Origin: Microvirga lotononidis
GTDB lineage: Bacteria; Pseudomonadota; Alphaproteobacteria; Rhizobiales; Beijerinckiaceae
NCBI RefSeq assembly: GCF_034627025.1
Contig: NZ_CP141048.1
Location: forward strand, 848,501 to 912,500
Length of the DNA: 64,000 bases
Direction of reading: 5' to 3'
Of the stretch, positions 28,196 to 38,707 are shown in pieces. Within the stretch, counting starts at the first letter, position 1. Each line of letters opens with the position of its first letter. Below the pieces are notes generated by a model. It was not told where the DNA came from, made no database searches, and was given only the letters and a program-made list of their open reading frames with translations. The translations under genes were made by a program, and so were the position numbers.

Positions 28196-29356
28196 CTAGG
28201 CGGCCAGTTCCGCAATCACCGCATTGAGCACCGGAAAGCCCTTCGGCGTCACGGCGAGGCGAGAGCCGTCGACCTGGATCAGGCCTTCCTCTTCGAGGAT
28301 CCGCAGGCCGCGTTGATTGAGCGTCTTGCCCGTGAATGCCTCGAAACGCCGGGAATCGACGCCCTCCTTCAACCGGAGGCCCATGAGCAGGAATTCGTCG
28401 CCCTCGGCCTCGGAGGTCAGAACCTCCTCGTCGATGACGCCGTGGCCTTCGCGCTCGACGCGTTCCAGCCAGGTCTCGGGATGCTTCTCCGTGGCGGTCG
28501 CAAGCCGCGCATTGCCGGTCACCAAACGTCCATGCGCACCGGGGCCGATGCCCGCATATTCGCCATAGCGCCAATAGAGCAGGTTGTGGCGGGATTCCGC
28601 GCCAGGTCGCGCATGGTTCGAGATCTCGTAGGCCGGCAGCCCATGCTTCGCGCACACATCCTGGGTGATGTCGTAGAGCGCGCGGCCGGTCTCCTCGTCG
28701 GGCACCGTGATCTTGCCCGCATCGTAGAGGCGCTGGAACCAGGTGCCGGGCTCGATGGTGAGTTGATAGAGCGACAGGTGCTCGACCGCATGGGAGATGG
28801 CCTGCTCCAGCTCCGATCCCCAGGCCTGCGGCGTCTGGCCGGGCCGCGCATAGATGAGGTCGAAGGAATAGCGCTCGAAGATGGAGGCTGCGATCTTCAC
28901 GGCGCCCAGAGCCTCGTCGACCGAATGCATGCGGCCCAGGCGTTTCAGATCGGGATCGTTGAGCGCCTGGACGCCGAGAGAGACCCGGTTGATGCCCGCG
29001 TGACGGTAGCCGCGGAAGCGTTCCGCCTCGACGCTGGTGGGGTTGGCCTCGAGCGTCACCTCGGCTCCTGGATCGATCGCCCAGGCCCCGCCGATGGCAT
29101 CGAGGATCGCCCCCACGGTTTCCGGCTTCATGAGCGAGGGCGTGCCGCCGCCGAAGAAGACGCTCGTGACGGCCCGGCCGGGAATGCGCGCCGCCGTGTG
29201 GGCGATCTCGCGACGGAAGGCCGCCAGGAACCGCTCCTGATCCACCGGCTGGTGGCGGACATGGCTGTTGAAGTCGCAATAGGGGCATTTGGAGGCGCAG
29301 AAGGGCCAATGGACATAGACGCCAAAGCCCACATCGCGCGTCGGATGATCGATCAT
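28196..29356 (-). CDS. hemW: Radical SAM heme chaperone HemW (oxygen-independent coproporphyrinogen oxidase-like)
   Basis: 386 residues. The radical-SAM cluster motif CASKCPYC is at residues 20-27. Further motifs are VFFGGGTPSLM, ANPTSVEAERFRGYRHAGIN and RVSLGVQALNDPDLKRLGR. True HemN has an extra N-terminal extension and usually extra cysteines; this shorter form with the HemW C-terminal domain (GLRLKEGVDSRRF) is better called HemW, a heme-delivery protein, than a coproporphyrinogen dehydrogenase. In relatives it follows rdgB directly; here three extra genes intervene. Confidence 0.93.
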   Translation of the reverse strand: MIDHPTRDVGFGVYVHWPFCASKCPYCDFNSHVRHQPVDQERFLAAFRREIAHTAARIPGRAVTSVFFGGGTPSLMKPETVGAILDAIGGAWAIDPGAEVTLEANPTSVEAERFRGYRHAGINRVSLGVQALNDPDLKRLGRMHSVDEALGAVKIAASIFERYSFDLIYARPGQTPQAWGSELEQAISHAVEHLSLYQLTIEPGTWFQRLYDAGKITVPDEETGRALYDITQDVCAKHGLPAYEISNHARPGAESRHNLLYWRYGEYAGIGPGAHGRLVTGNARLATATEKHPETWLERVEREGHGVIDEEVLTSEAEGDEFLLMGLRLKEGVDSRRFEAFTGKTLNQRGLRILEEEGLIQVDGSRLAVTPKGFPVLNAVIAELAA

Positions 29357-29424
29357 GGAGCGTATATGGCAGGTCGGAGAGCGTACGTCACGGGTGGCGG
29401 TGTCGCGCAGGACAGGCTCTCGGT

Positions 29425-29522
29425 GTCATTCCCGGCCGGAGCGCAGCGAAGGGGAAGGAAACCCATAGCTCAGCATTCAAGAGTGGATCCCCCTCCCTCG
29501 CCTACGTCTCGACGGGGATGAC
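29425..29522. repeat. Second-type palindromic intergenic repeat
   Basis: Starts GTCATTCCCGGCC, has a GGAGCGCAGCGAAGG segment and ends GACGGGGATGAC. It shares the GTCAT...ATGAC ends with the other repeats but its body differs, so it is a separate subfamily. It fills most of the hemW-tetR gap. Confidence 0.55.
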
Positions 29523-29653
29523 AAGGCCATACGCTGCGGAAAGTTTTCTGAACCTGTTCACTCACAAGGTTGTTCTCTCCTACAGAGCCTTCCGTTCTGG
29601 CCTCCGGCGCTGCGGAGCCCTATGATCGGCAGGTAAAGAGTCAGGAACCCACC

Positions 29654-30325
29654 ATGCGGCATTGGCGCGGCCCGTTCGACCGGCAGGGCTATCACCACGG
29701 CAATCTGAAGGAAGCGCTCATCGAGGCGGCGCAGCGCTTCATTGCCGAGCGTGGGATCGGCGGGTTTACGCTCGCCGATGCGGCCAAGCTCGTGGGTGTC
29801 ACGCCGGCCGCCCTCTACCGCCATTTCCGAGGCCGGGACGCCCTGGTGGCCGAGGTCGCCTTCCGCGGCTACGACGAGCTGGCGAAACGGCTCGGACGGG
29901 CGCTGCAGAGCGAGGGAACGGCCCTGGAGCGCTTCACCCGCATGGGCGAGGCCTATCTCGCCTTCGCCGAGCAGGAACCGGGATTCTACACGGCCATGTT
30001 CTCGGCCAAGCCGGCCGATGGCGATGCCTCGTGCGGCCCCTTCTGGGCCAAAAGCATCCAGAGCGGCGGCAAGCCCGTCGGGAACGCCTTCGATTTCCTG
30101 GTCCAGGCCCTGTCGCAGACATTTCCCGAGGGTTTCCAGAGCGTCGACGTCCGCTTCATCGCCATCGAAGTCTGGGCGCTCTCCCATGGCATCGCCACGC
30201 TCGACGCAGCCGGTCAGCTTCCCAAGGGCCCTGGACTGCCGGACAAGTACGAATTGCTCCGCGCCGGCGTCCTGGCCCTGGTCCACGGCGCCCTCAAGGA
30301 ACACGCCAACACGCCGAAGAAATAA
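29654..30325 (+). CDS. TetR family transcriptional regulator
   Basis: 223 residues. The helix-turn-helix is in GGFTLADAAKLVGVTPAALYRHFRGRD (its core TLADAAKLVGVTPAALYRHF lies at about 40-60). A WHG-type C-terminal ligand domain follows. The ATG at 29654 is preceded by AGGAACCC; an upstream in-frame reading adds 28 unlikely residues. Downstream, 40 bases after its stop, is a perfect 9-7-9 inverted repeat and then a DUF2852 gene, which suggests the regulator controls that gene. The ligand is unknown. Confidence 0.9.
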   Translation: MRHWRGPFDRQGYHHGNLKEALIEAAQRFIAERGIGGFTLADAAKLVGVTPAALYRHFRGRDALVAEVAFRGYDELAKRLGRALQSEGTALERFTRMGEAYLAFAEQEPGFYTAMFSAKPADGDASCGPFWAKSIQSGGKPVGNAFDFLVQALSQTFPEGFQSVDVRFIAIEVWALSHGIATLDAAGQLPKGPGLPDKYELLRAGVLALVHGALKEHANTPKK

Positions 30326-30364
30326 TCGAAAGAAGCGCTCTTGAAAGCGCCGAGATCAAGTCGC

Positions 30365-30389
30365 ATGTTAATGTTGTTAGCATTAACAT
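30365..30389. promoter_or_regulatory. Perfect 9-7-9 inverted repeat before the DUF2852 gene
   Basis: ATGTTAATG, TTGTTAG, CATTAACAT. The repeat ends 11 bases before the DUF2852 start codon. It is AT-rich in a GC-rich context and symmetric, so it is a good candidate operator for the adjacent TetR protein. Confidence 0.55.
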
Positions 30390-30400
30390 AGGGACCTCCA

Positions 30401-30880
30401 ATGTCTGACTCTGCCTCCGCCGCCTGGAACGCGGGCCCGCATGCGGGCCCCTGGAACAACGGCACTCAACACCGCCGCTGCGGGCGCAGGCCCGGACGTG
30501 GCCTGGAGATCGCCGGCATCATTCTGGGTTTCATCTTCGTCTGGCCGCTCGCGCTGGCCTATCTGGTATGGAAAATGTGTGGATATCCGAAATACGATGA
30601 GGCCAAGGCCTTCTTCCGCGACACCCTCGGCCGCGCCAAGGACGACTTCTTCGCTTCGCGCGGTCCGGCCGGTTTCGGCGGTTTCGCGAGCACGGGCAAT
30701 GCGGCCTTCGACGATTATCGCCGCAGCGAACTCGAGCGCCTCGAAGCGGAGCGCCGCAAGCTCGACGAGGAGGCCAGGGACTTCCGCAACTTCGTCGAGG
30801 AGTTGAAGCGGGCCAAGGACCGCGAGGAGTTCGACGCCTACATGGCCAAGCGCCGCGGCAACGGCACGACGAACGTCTGA
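30401..30880 (+). CDS. DUF2852 family membrane protein
   Basis: 159 residues. One transmembrane segment (GLEIAGIILGFIFVWPLALA, about 33-52) is followed by LVWKMCGYPKYDEAKAFF, a glycine/phenylalanine-rich linker, and a charged coiled coil (RRSELERLEAERRKLDEEAR). This layout is that of DUF2852 proteins of Rhizobiales, whose function is unknown; the C-terminus is probably cytoplasmic. A good terminator follows at 30902. Confidence 0.87.
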   Translation: MSDSASAAWNAGPHAGPWNNGTQHRRCGRRPGRGLEIAGIILGFIFVWPLALAYLVWKMCGYPKYDEAKAFFRDTLGRAKDDFFASRGPAGFGGFASTGNAAFDDYRRSELERLEAERRKLDEEARDFRNFVEELKRAKDREEFDAYMAKRRGNGTTNV

Positions 30881-30901
30881 TCGGCCTGAGTGAAGTCAAT
30901 G

Positions 30902-30930
30902 GAGCGCCCTTCGGGGCGCTCTTTCTGTTT
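30902..30930 (+). terminator. Intrinsic terminator of the DUF2852 gene
   Basis: Perfect stem GAGCGCCC / GGGCGCTC around a TTCG tetraloop, followed by TTTCTGTTT. Confidence 0.9.
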
Positions 30931-31421
30931 CAGAGGTTGATTGCGAGGATCATCGCGCGTGCGGCCTCAATGGTCCCGGGCAGGCTGGACACGGACGTGT
31001 CGAGGATGAGATCGCTGAACGGGCGCGCGTGGTATCCTTCGTCGTACATCTCGACGATGCGGTTCTTCTCTTCGCGTGAGAGCGTTCGAGCCCCGCGGTC
31101 CGCCAACGCCACCTCAAGCGGCGGCGCGAGCGTCAAAACCAGGAAACGGGCCCCTTTCCTATCAGCCGCTTCCTTCAGCCGCCGGTGGTCAGCCTCATCA
31201 AGGGGATACGCGACGACAAGGTAGCACCCCTGCGCCCTCGCGATCTCTGTTTCGATGCGGCCGAGGGCAGCCTCGATCCGGACGCCGAGAGGTGCATCGT
31301 CCGGAGCATCGTGATCGTCCCCGTCAATGAAAAAGGCCCTCGGCAAAGCCTCCGACAAGGCCCGACCAAGGGTGGTTTTTCCGCTGTTGATGGGACCGTT
31401 GATGTGGACCACCGTCAGCAT
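30930..31421 (-). CDS. P-loop kinase (shikimate- or adenylate-kinase-like)
   Basis: 163 residues. It starts MLTVVHINGPINSGKTTLGR, in which GPINSGKT is the Walker A loop. FFIDGDDHDAPDD resembles the substrate-side acidic motif of shikimate- and chloramphenicol-phosphotransferase-type kinases, and VLTLAPPLEVALADRGARTL supplies a lid-like arginine region. The ATG at 31421 is chosen because the upstream extension is unlike a protein. The stop lies within the terminator tail of the convergent DUF2852 gene. The substrate is unknown. It lies 16 bases downstream of rdgB and is probably the last gene of the rph-rdgB transcript. Confidence 0.8.
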   Translation of the reverse strand: MLTVVHINGPINSGKTTLGRALSEALPRAFFIDGDDHDAPDDAPLGVRIEAALGRIETEIARAQGCYLVVAYPLDEADHRRLKEAADRKGARFLVLTLAPPLEVALADRGARTLSREEKNRIVEMYDEGYHARPFSDLILDTSVSSLPGTIEAARAMILAINL

Positions 31422-31437
31422 GACAGGCAAAAGTCCC

Positions 31438-32079
31438 CTATGCCCTGTGCAGGCATCCCGCCGCCAGTTTGACGAAGGCGCGGGCCCGATGGGAGAGGCC
31501 GTCCGGCTCCGGCTTCGACCAGTCGATGCCGTGCTTCTCCTCCGACGAGATCTCTCCGAAGGTCTCGGCCAAGCCATCCGGCTGGAACATGGGGTCGTAG
31601 CCGAAACCCTTCGTCCCGCGCGGCGGCCACACGACCTGACCGAAGACGCGCCCCTCGAACAGTTCCTCATGCCCATCGGGCCAGGCGATCACGAGAGCGG
31701 AGACGAAATGGGCTCGCCTATCCGTGGCTTCGCGCTTCTGCAATTCGCGCATCACCCGCTCCATGGCGGCGGAAAAGTCCCGCTTCGGGCCGGCCCAATC
31801 GGCCGTGAACAAGCCGGGCGCCCCATCCAGGGCGTGCACGCACAGGCCGGAATCGTCCGAAAGCGCCGGCAGGCCGGTGGCCGTGGCGGCCGCATGGGCC
31901 TTGATTGCAGCGTTCTCGGCGAACATGTGCCCGGTCTCGTCGGGAACGGGGAGGCCGAGCTCGCCCGCAGAAACGGCCTCGACGCCGAAGGGAGCGAGCA
32001 GTTCCTGCATCTCCCGCAGCTTGCCCGCGTTGTGGGTGGCGATGACGACCTTGCCGGTCAGGAGGCGATGGGGGCTCAT
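31438..32079 (-). CDS. rdgB: dITP/XTP pyrophosphatase (RdgB/HAM1 family)
   Basis: Hydrolyses non-canonical purine nucleotides such as dITP and XTP to keep them out of DNA. 213 residues. The substrate motif [10 protein letters not shown] is at about 15-24, then [39 protein letters not shown] and [11 protein letters not shown]. The start overlaps the rph stop by 4 bases. Confidence 0.96.
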   Translation of the reverse strand: MSPHRLLTGKVVIATHNAGKLREMQELLAPFGVEAVSAGELGLPVPDETGHMFAENAAIKAHAAATATGLPALSDDSGLCVHALDGAPGLFTADWAGPKRDFSAAMERVMRELQKREATDRRAHFVSALVIAWPDGHEELFEGRVFGQVVWPPRGTKGFGYDPMFQPDGLAETFGEISSEEKHGIDWSKPEPDGLSHRARAFVKLAAGCLHRA

Positions 32080-32789
32080 GCGACGGCCTTCTTCTGCAGG
32101 TCCACGAGCTGCGCCACGCCGGTCTTGGCGAGCCGTAGCAGGCTCAGGAATTCCTCCTCGGAGAAGGGCTTGCCTTCGGCCGTGCCCTGCACCTCGACGA
32201 TCCCGCCGGAGCCGGTGATCACGAAATTGGCGTCGGTCTCGGCTGCGGAATCCTCCGCATAGTCGAGATCGAGGACCGGCTGGCCCTTGTAGATGCCGCA
32301 GGAGATGGCGGCCACGGGCTCGCGCAGGGGGTTGATCGAGATGATCGAGCGGTTCTGCATCCAGGCGAAGCATTCGTGCAGCGCCACCCAGGCGCCGGTG
32401 ATGGACGCCGTGCGGGTGCCTCCATCGGCCTGGATCACGTCGCAATCGACGACGATCTGCTTCTCGCCGATGGCCGGCAGGTTGACGACGGCGCGCAGCG
32501 AGCGGCCGATGAGGCGCTGGATCTCCTGGGTGCGGCCCGAAGGCTTGCCGGAATTGACCTCGCGGCGGGTGCGCTCGTGGGTCGCGCGGGGCAGCATCGA
32601 ATATTCCGCCGTCACCCAGCCGCGCCCGGTGCCGCGCAGCCACGGCGGCCCCTTCTCCTCGAGCGACGCGGTGCAGATGACCTTCGTGTTGCCAAAGGTG
32701 ACGAGGCAGGAGCCTTCCGCGTAGCGCGCGACGCCGCGCTCCAGGGTGACGGGGCGCAGTTCGTCGGGCGCGCGGTTGGAAGGACGCAT
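32076..32789 (-). CDS. rph: Ribonuclease PH
   Basis: Phosphorolytic 3'-exoribonuclease that trims tRNA ends. 237 residues. Motifs are [60 protein letters not shown] and [20 protein letters not shown]. The ribosome site GGAGAAACC precedes ATG 32789. It is coupled to rdgB by a 4-base overlap and is divergent from hrcA, the standard arrangement in alphaproteobacteria. Confidence 0.97.
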   Translation of the reverse strand: MRPSNRAPDELRPVTLERGVARYAEGSCLVTFGNTKVICTASLEEKGPPWLRGTGRGWVTAEYSMLPRATHERTRREVNSGKPSGRTQEIQRLIGRSLRAVVNLPAIGEKQIVVDCDVIQADGGTRTASITGAWVALHECFAWMQNRSIISINPLREPVAAISCGIYKGQPVLDLDYAEDSAAETDANFVITGSGGIVEVQGTAEGKPFSEEEFLSLLRLAKTGVAQLVDLQKKAVA

Positions 32790-32862
32790 GGCGGTTTCTC
32801 CTGAAAGATCTGGCGATTCCCGCCTGTTTGAAGCGGCCAGGACGATTAGGCAAGCGCAAGGC

Positions 32863-32893
32863 TTGCCGAAGGGGCTTCCGATCCGCACATAAT
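32863..32893 (+). promoter_or_regulatory. Candidate hrcA promoter
   Basis: TTGCCG (32863-32868), 19 bases, CATAAT (32888-32893), about 44 bases before the hrcA start. The spacing is wider than ideal. No CIRCE element is present, so direct HrcA autoregulation by CIRCE is not supported. Confidence 0.3.
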
Positions 32894-32936
32894 ATCGGCT
32901 TGCAGGGCGGAATTGTGAGAGCGTAGAACCCTTCGG

Positions 32937-34028
32937 ATGCATCCCACCGGTCCCTTTTCCCATCTCTCGGAAAGCCGCGCCATCGCGGAGCTGAACGACC
33001 GTTCTCGCGAGATCTTTCGCCAGATCGTCGAAAGCTACCTGATGACCGGGGAGCCCGTGGGCTCGCGCCATCTCTCGCGCATCCTGCCGATGACGCTTTC
33101 GCCGGCCTCGATCCGCAACGTGATGGCGGATCTGGAAGCCGCAGGCCTGATCTTCGCTCCCCATACCAGCGCCGGCCGCCTGCCGACGGAAACGGGCCTG
33201 CGCTTCTTCGTCGATGCCATGATGGAGATCGGCGACGTCACCTCCGAGGAGCGCTCGCGCATCGAGGCGCAGATGCGGGCCGCCGCCTCCGGCCATACTC
33301 TGGAAACGGCCCTTGCCGAGGCCTCGGCTCTGCTGTCGGGCGTCTCGCGCGGGGCCGGCGTCGTGGTGACCTCGAAGTCCAATGCCCGTCTCAGGCACAT
33401 CGAATTCGTCCGCCTCGACCCCACCCGCGCCCTGGTGGTGCTCGTCTCCGAGGACGGCTCGGTGGAAAACCGCCTCCTCGATCTGCCCGCAGGCCTGCCC
33501 GCCGGCGCCCTGGTGGAGGCGGGCAACTTCCTCAACGCGCGCATCCAGGGCAAGACGCTCGGCGACATCAAGCGCGAGATCCAGACCCGCCGAGAGGACA
33601 TGGAGCGCGAGCTCGACGTCCTCACCGCCCGGCTCGTCGAGGCGGGACTTGCCACCACGGTGGGACCGGCGGATTCGCGCCAGCTCATCGTGCGCGGCCA
33701 GGCCAACCTCCTCGACGACCTGAAGGCTGCGGAGGACCTGGAACGCATCCGCCTGCTCTTTTCGGACCTGGAAACCCAGACCGATGTCATCGACCTGCTC
33801 AGCCGTGCCGAAGGCGGCGAAGGCGTACGCATCTTCATCGGCTCGGAGAACAAGCTCTTTTCGCTCTCCGGCTCCTCGATGATCGCCGCCCCCTTCCGTG
33901 ACGGCAGCCAGAAGATCGTCGGGGTCCTCGGCGTCATCGGCCCGACGCGCCTCAACTACGCGCGCATCGTCCCGATGGTGGATTACACCGCCAAGGTGAT
34001 CTCGCGCATCCTGGAACGGGGACGGTAA
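32937..34028 (+). CDS. hrcA: Heat-inducible transcription repressor HrcA
   Basis: Represses groESL (and in some bacteria dnaK) by binding CIRCE. 363 residues. The N-terminal winged helix contains [20 protein letters not shown] and [20 protein letters not shown], followed by the HrcA motif [20 protein letters not shown]. The C-terminal part ends [20 protein letters not shown], the region that contacts GroEL in studied homologues. The usual downstream gene grpE is not here but at 15 kb, so hrcA stands alone. Confidence 0.96.
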   Translation: MHPTGPFSHLSESRAIAELNDRSREIFRQIVESYLMTGEPVGSRHLSRILPMTLSPASIRNVMADLEAAGLIFAPHTSAGRLPTETGLRFFVDAMMEIGDVTSEERSRIEAQMRAAASGHTLETALAEASALLSGVSRGAGVVVTSKSNARLRHIEFVRLDPTRALVVLVSEDGSVENRLLDLPAGLPAGALVEAGNFLNARIQGKTLGDIKREIQTRREDMERELDVLTARLVEAGLATTVGPADSRQLIVRGQANLLDDLKAAEDLERIRLLFSDLETQTDVIDLLSRAEGGEGVRIFIGSENKLFSLSGSSMIAAPFRDGSQKIVGVLGVIGPTRLNYARIVPMVDYTAKVISRILERGR

Positions 34029-34140
34029 GCCTCTTTCCTGTCCCACATATCGTTGCGTTATAGGGAACCATCCTGGCCTGAAGCGTTAAACCTCCTGTCC
34101 GCGAATGCGGCCTATGTTCCCATCGATGGAGGAGGTTTCC

Positions 34141-34548
34141 TTGAAGACAGCAGCGATCATCGCCGGCGCCGGTCTCATGATGCTCGGCACCCTCGGTCAG
34201 GCTCAGGCTCAGGCCAGCGGTACCCCCGGCTCTCCGTTCCCGACGGCCGCCCCGCACGAAATCCAGACGATCAACGGCGTGCCGTGCCGCACCATTCTCG
34301 ACCGCGAGAGCAACACGCGCATCCCGGTTCAGTGCGCCAGCCAGGCCGGCATGATCGGCATGGACCCGACGACCACCGGCAGCGTTCTCGTGGCGCCGGC
34401 CGGCCAGGCTCCGGTGTCCGGAACGCCTGCTTCCGCCTTCCCCACGGCCGCCCCTCATGAAATCCGGGTCATCAACGGCATTCCCTGCCGGACCGTCCTG
34501 GTCCAGGGCACCGACCAGCGCGTTCCCGTCGAGTGCGCCGCGCGATAA
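34141..34548 (+). CDS. Secreted two-repeat protein, paralogue A
   Basis: 135 residues from a TTG start at 34141, chosen because GGAGGAGGTTTCC stands directly before it and the signal peptide MKTAAIIAGAGLMMLGTLGQ then begins correctly. After cleavage (AQAQA) come two copies of a module of about 40 residues: SGTPGSPFPTAAPHEIQTIN...CRTIL...PVQCA and SGTPASAFPTAAPHEIRVIN...CRTVL...PVECA. Each module has two cysteines, likely a disulfide in the periplasm. I know no named family. The next gene is a paralogue. Confidence 0.82.
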   Translation: MKTAAIIAGAGLMMLGTLGQAQAQASGTPGSPFPTAAPHEIQTINGVPCRTILDRESNTRIPVQCASQAGMIGMDPTTTGSVLVAPAGQAPVSGTPASAFPTAAPHEIRVINGIPCRTVLVQGTDQRVPVECAAR

Positions 34549-34724
34549 TCGCTCCGTTTCCCCTGACAGGCGCGGATGCCCTGCTCCGCGTCTGCAACAC
34601 CCTCGCTCCCATTCCTGCATAGCCGCCGGATCGCCCATTCGAGGCATGTTGCCCCGGGCGGAAACCCTCCTATCTCCAGAGCCATAACCTCTGCCTTAAG
34701 AGTTGCTCATTCGCCCTGGCCCCA
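34549..34724. other. Intergenic region between the two paralogues
   Basis: About 175 bases with no gene and no clear terminator. The sequence just before gene B repeats the ribosome-site region of gene A (AGGAGGTTTCC), which supports duplication of a unit that included its translation signal. Confidence 0.5.
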
Positions 34725-34746
34725 GGAGGTTTCCGTGGAGGTTTCC

Positions 34747-35151
34747 GTGAAGACGCTCTCGGTTGTCGCGATCACCGGCCTCATGGGGCTCGGCAACATC
34801 GGCTTTGCCCAGGCCCAGGTCAGCGGGACGCCCTATTCGCCCTTCCCGGATGCCGCTCCCCATGAGATCCGGATTTACAACGGGATACCCTGCCGCACGA
34901 TTCTCGACCGGGCCAGCGGGGTCCGGCTCCCGGTCCAGTGCGCCGGTCCGGACGGGGTGATCGGCGTGGATCCGACCGCGACCGGCAACGTTTTCGCCCC
35001 GCCGCCCTATGGGGTTCCGGGTCTTGGCGCACCGCCTTACGCCTTTCCCGAGCGCGCCCAGAGCGACATTCAGATCATCAACGGGTTCAAGTGCCGCACC
35101 GAGTTCATCGAGGAGACGGGAGAGCACCTCCCTGTCGAGTGCGTGCGCTGA
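34747..35151 (+). CDS. Secreted two-repeat protein, paralogue B
   Basis: 134 residues from GTG 34747. The signal peptide (MKTLSVVAITGLMGLGNIGF) is followed by SGTPYSPFPDAAPHEIRIYN...CRTIL...PVQCA and a second, more diverged module APPYAFPERAQSDIQIINGF...CRTEF...PVECV. The translation start region contains a 12-base tandem duplication, giving two in-frame GTG codons (34735 and 34747), each with its own GGAGG. The protein is clearly homologous to paralogue A and is likely exported to the periplasm. Function unknown. Confidence 0.82.
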   Translation: MKTLSVVAITGLMGLGNIGFAQAQVSGTPYSPFPDAAPHEIRIYNGIPCRTILDRASGVRLPVQCAGPDGVIGVDPTATGNVFAPPPYGVPGLGAPPYAFPERAQSDIQIINGFKCRTEFIEETGEHLPVECVR

Positions 35152-35355
35152 TCCTGTCTCCTGTTTTTCCAAAAGCATGGGGTTGTGCGCCCGCGCCCGC
35201 TTCTTCCTGGCGATAGCCCTTCCCTCGCAGGGCCGCAGTCCTTCTCCGACGAACCTTGGCTTTCGGCCTGCACCGGCCCCGATACGCCCGGCCTCCCTTG
35301 GCTTTGAGGGCCGCCCCTGCTATTGCGGCCTGAACATTCTTATATTTGCAGTATT

Positions 35356-37161
<1,806 letters not shown>

Positions 37162-37192
37162 TCTCCGACTTCACATCAAACGTGACGCGTCG

Positions 37193-37226
37193 AAAAGCGT
37201 GCCGGCCATCAACCGGCGCGCTTTTT
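37193..37226 (+). terminator. Intrinsic terminator of lepA
   Basis: AAAAGCGTGCCGG, loop CCATCAA, CCGGCGCGCTTTT with one wobble pair, then T. The flanking A and T tracts make it usable in both directions. Confidence 0.85.
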
Positions 37227-37427
37227 GTTCGAGCGGCTCATCGGCGCAGCCGGGAACCTGATCCGGCAGCCTGAGTTCAACCCCCGTACGGGGCCAAGGT
37301 CTCTCCAAAGGGTCGATGCTGAAGGAACGGAGTCTTCGGACGCCGGGCTTCGGCACGTCCATGCCGGCTGGACCTTTCGCAAACCGCACATCCAAGCCAC
37401 AGGACCTCGCTTTACAGAGGAGCGCCA

Positions 37428-38663
37428 ATGCCTTCATCCCTGCGGGCCACGCTGCCGACGCTTTTCGCCCTTCTCTTCGGCTACGCTCTCATGCAGATCG
37501 GCAACACCTTGCAGGGCACGCTGCTCAGCGTGCGCGGGAGCATCGCTCAGTTCACGCCGACGGAAATCGGCGCCGTCGGATCCGCCTTCTGGGGCGGGAT
37601 CGTGGTGGGCTCGCTTTACGCCGGGCGCGTGATCCAGCAGGTCGGCCACACGCGGGCCTTTGCCGCATTGGCGGCCATCGCCGCCTCGACGGCGCTGCTG
37701 CATCTTCTTGTCATCAATCCGCCCGTCTGGATCGCCGCCCGCGCGGTGACGGGCTTCTGCTTCGCCGGATTGTTCATCGTGGTCGAAAGCTGGCTCAACG
37801 CCTCCGCCGACGCGCAGACCCGCGGGCAGGTTCTCAGCGTTTACGGAATGACGGGCCTGATCGCCGGGATCGGCGGGCAGATGCTCCTGCCCGCGGGCGA
37901 TCCGAACGGCTACCGGCTGTTCTGCTTCGTCGCCATCCTCATCTGCCTCGCTCTCGTGCCGACGGCCCTGTCGCGGGCCTCCGCCCCGGCCCACGCGGTC
38001 AGCGACACGAAGATCAATCTCAGGCAGCTCTACAGGCAATCGCCCTTCGGCGTGGTGGCTGCGGTCCTGTGCGGCATCACCACGAGTTCGTTCTTCGCGC
38101 TCGGCCCGATCTGGGCGCAGGAGCGAGGGCTCGATACGGCGGAGATCGCCATCTTCATGGCCTGCGGCACCCTGGGCGGCTTCGCCACCACATACCCGCT
38201 CGGCTGGCTCTCGGACCGCATGGACCGGCGCCATGTGATCATCGGCGCGTCGGGCATGGCTGCGGCGATCCTTCTCGCGCTCATCCACTTCGTGCCGCTC
38301 ACGGTGCCCGTTTGGCTGCTTTTCTTCTATGTCGCCATCTTCGGCGGCAGCGTGATCCCGACCTACAGCATCGTGACGGCGCATGTGAACGACATGGTGA
38401 AGCCCGGCGAGTTCGTGGCCGCCGCCGGCGGCCTCCTCATCCTGCAAGGCATCGGCGCGGCCATCGGCCCGGTGATCTCGGGCATGGCCATGACGGAGTT
38501 CGGGCGGCTGGGCCTGCTCTATGTCGTCATCATCGCCCAGGCCCTCATGGCGATCTGGGGCGCCTATCGCAGCCTGCAGCGCGCCGCACCGGCGACGGAA
38601 GAAAAGGAAACCTTCGTTCCCGAACCGGTCGTTCCCGTCGGAACGCGGCTGGAGGCGCATTGA
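37428..38663 (+). CDS. Major facilitator superfamily transporter (YcaD-like)
   Basis: 411 residues with about twelve predicted membrane segments. The N-terminal half has FALLFGYALMQIGNTLQGTL and SAFWGGIVVGSLYAGRVIQQ; the signature loop between segments 8 and 9 is GWLSDRMDRRHVI. The pattern is that of the YcaD/TsgA-like MFS group, whose substrates are unknown. The ribosome site AGAGGAG precedes the ATG. It is convergent with arsC. Confidence 0.88.
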   Translation: MPSSLRATLPTLFALLFGYALMQIGNTLQGTLLSVRGSIAQFTPTEIGAVGSAFWGGIVVGSLYAGRVIQQVGHTRAFAALAAIAASTALLHLLVINPPVWIAARAVTGFCFAGLFIVVESWLNASADAQTRGQVLSVYGMTGLIAGIGGQMLLPAGDPNGYRLFCFVAILICLALVPTALSRASAPAHAVSDTKINLRQLYRQSPFGVVAAVLCGITTSSFFALGPIWAQERGLDTAEIAIFMACGTLGGFATTYPLGWLSDRMDRRHVIIGASGMAAAILLALIHFVPLTVPVWLLFFYVAIFGGSVIPTYSIVTAHVNDMVKPGEFVAAAGGLLILQGIGAAIGPVISGMAMTEFGRLGLLYVVIIAQALMAIWGAYRSLQRAAPATEEKETFVPEPVVPVGTRLEAH

Positions 38664-38707
38664 GCGCCTCCATCGAACCGCAGCATGGCAGCTCCCTTCG
38701 TTCTTAT

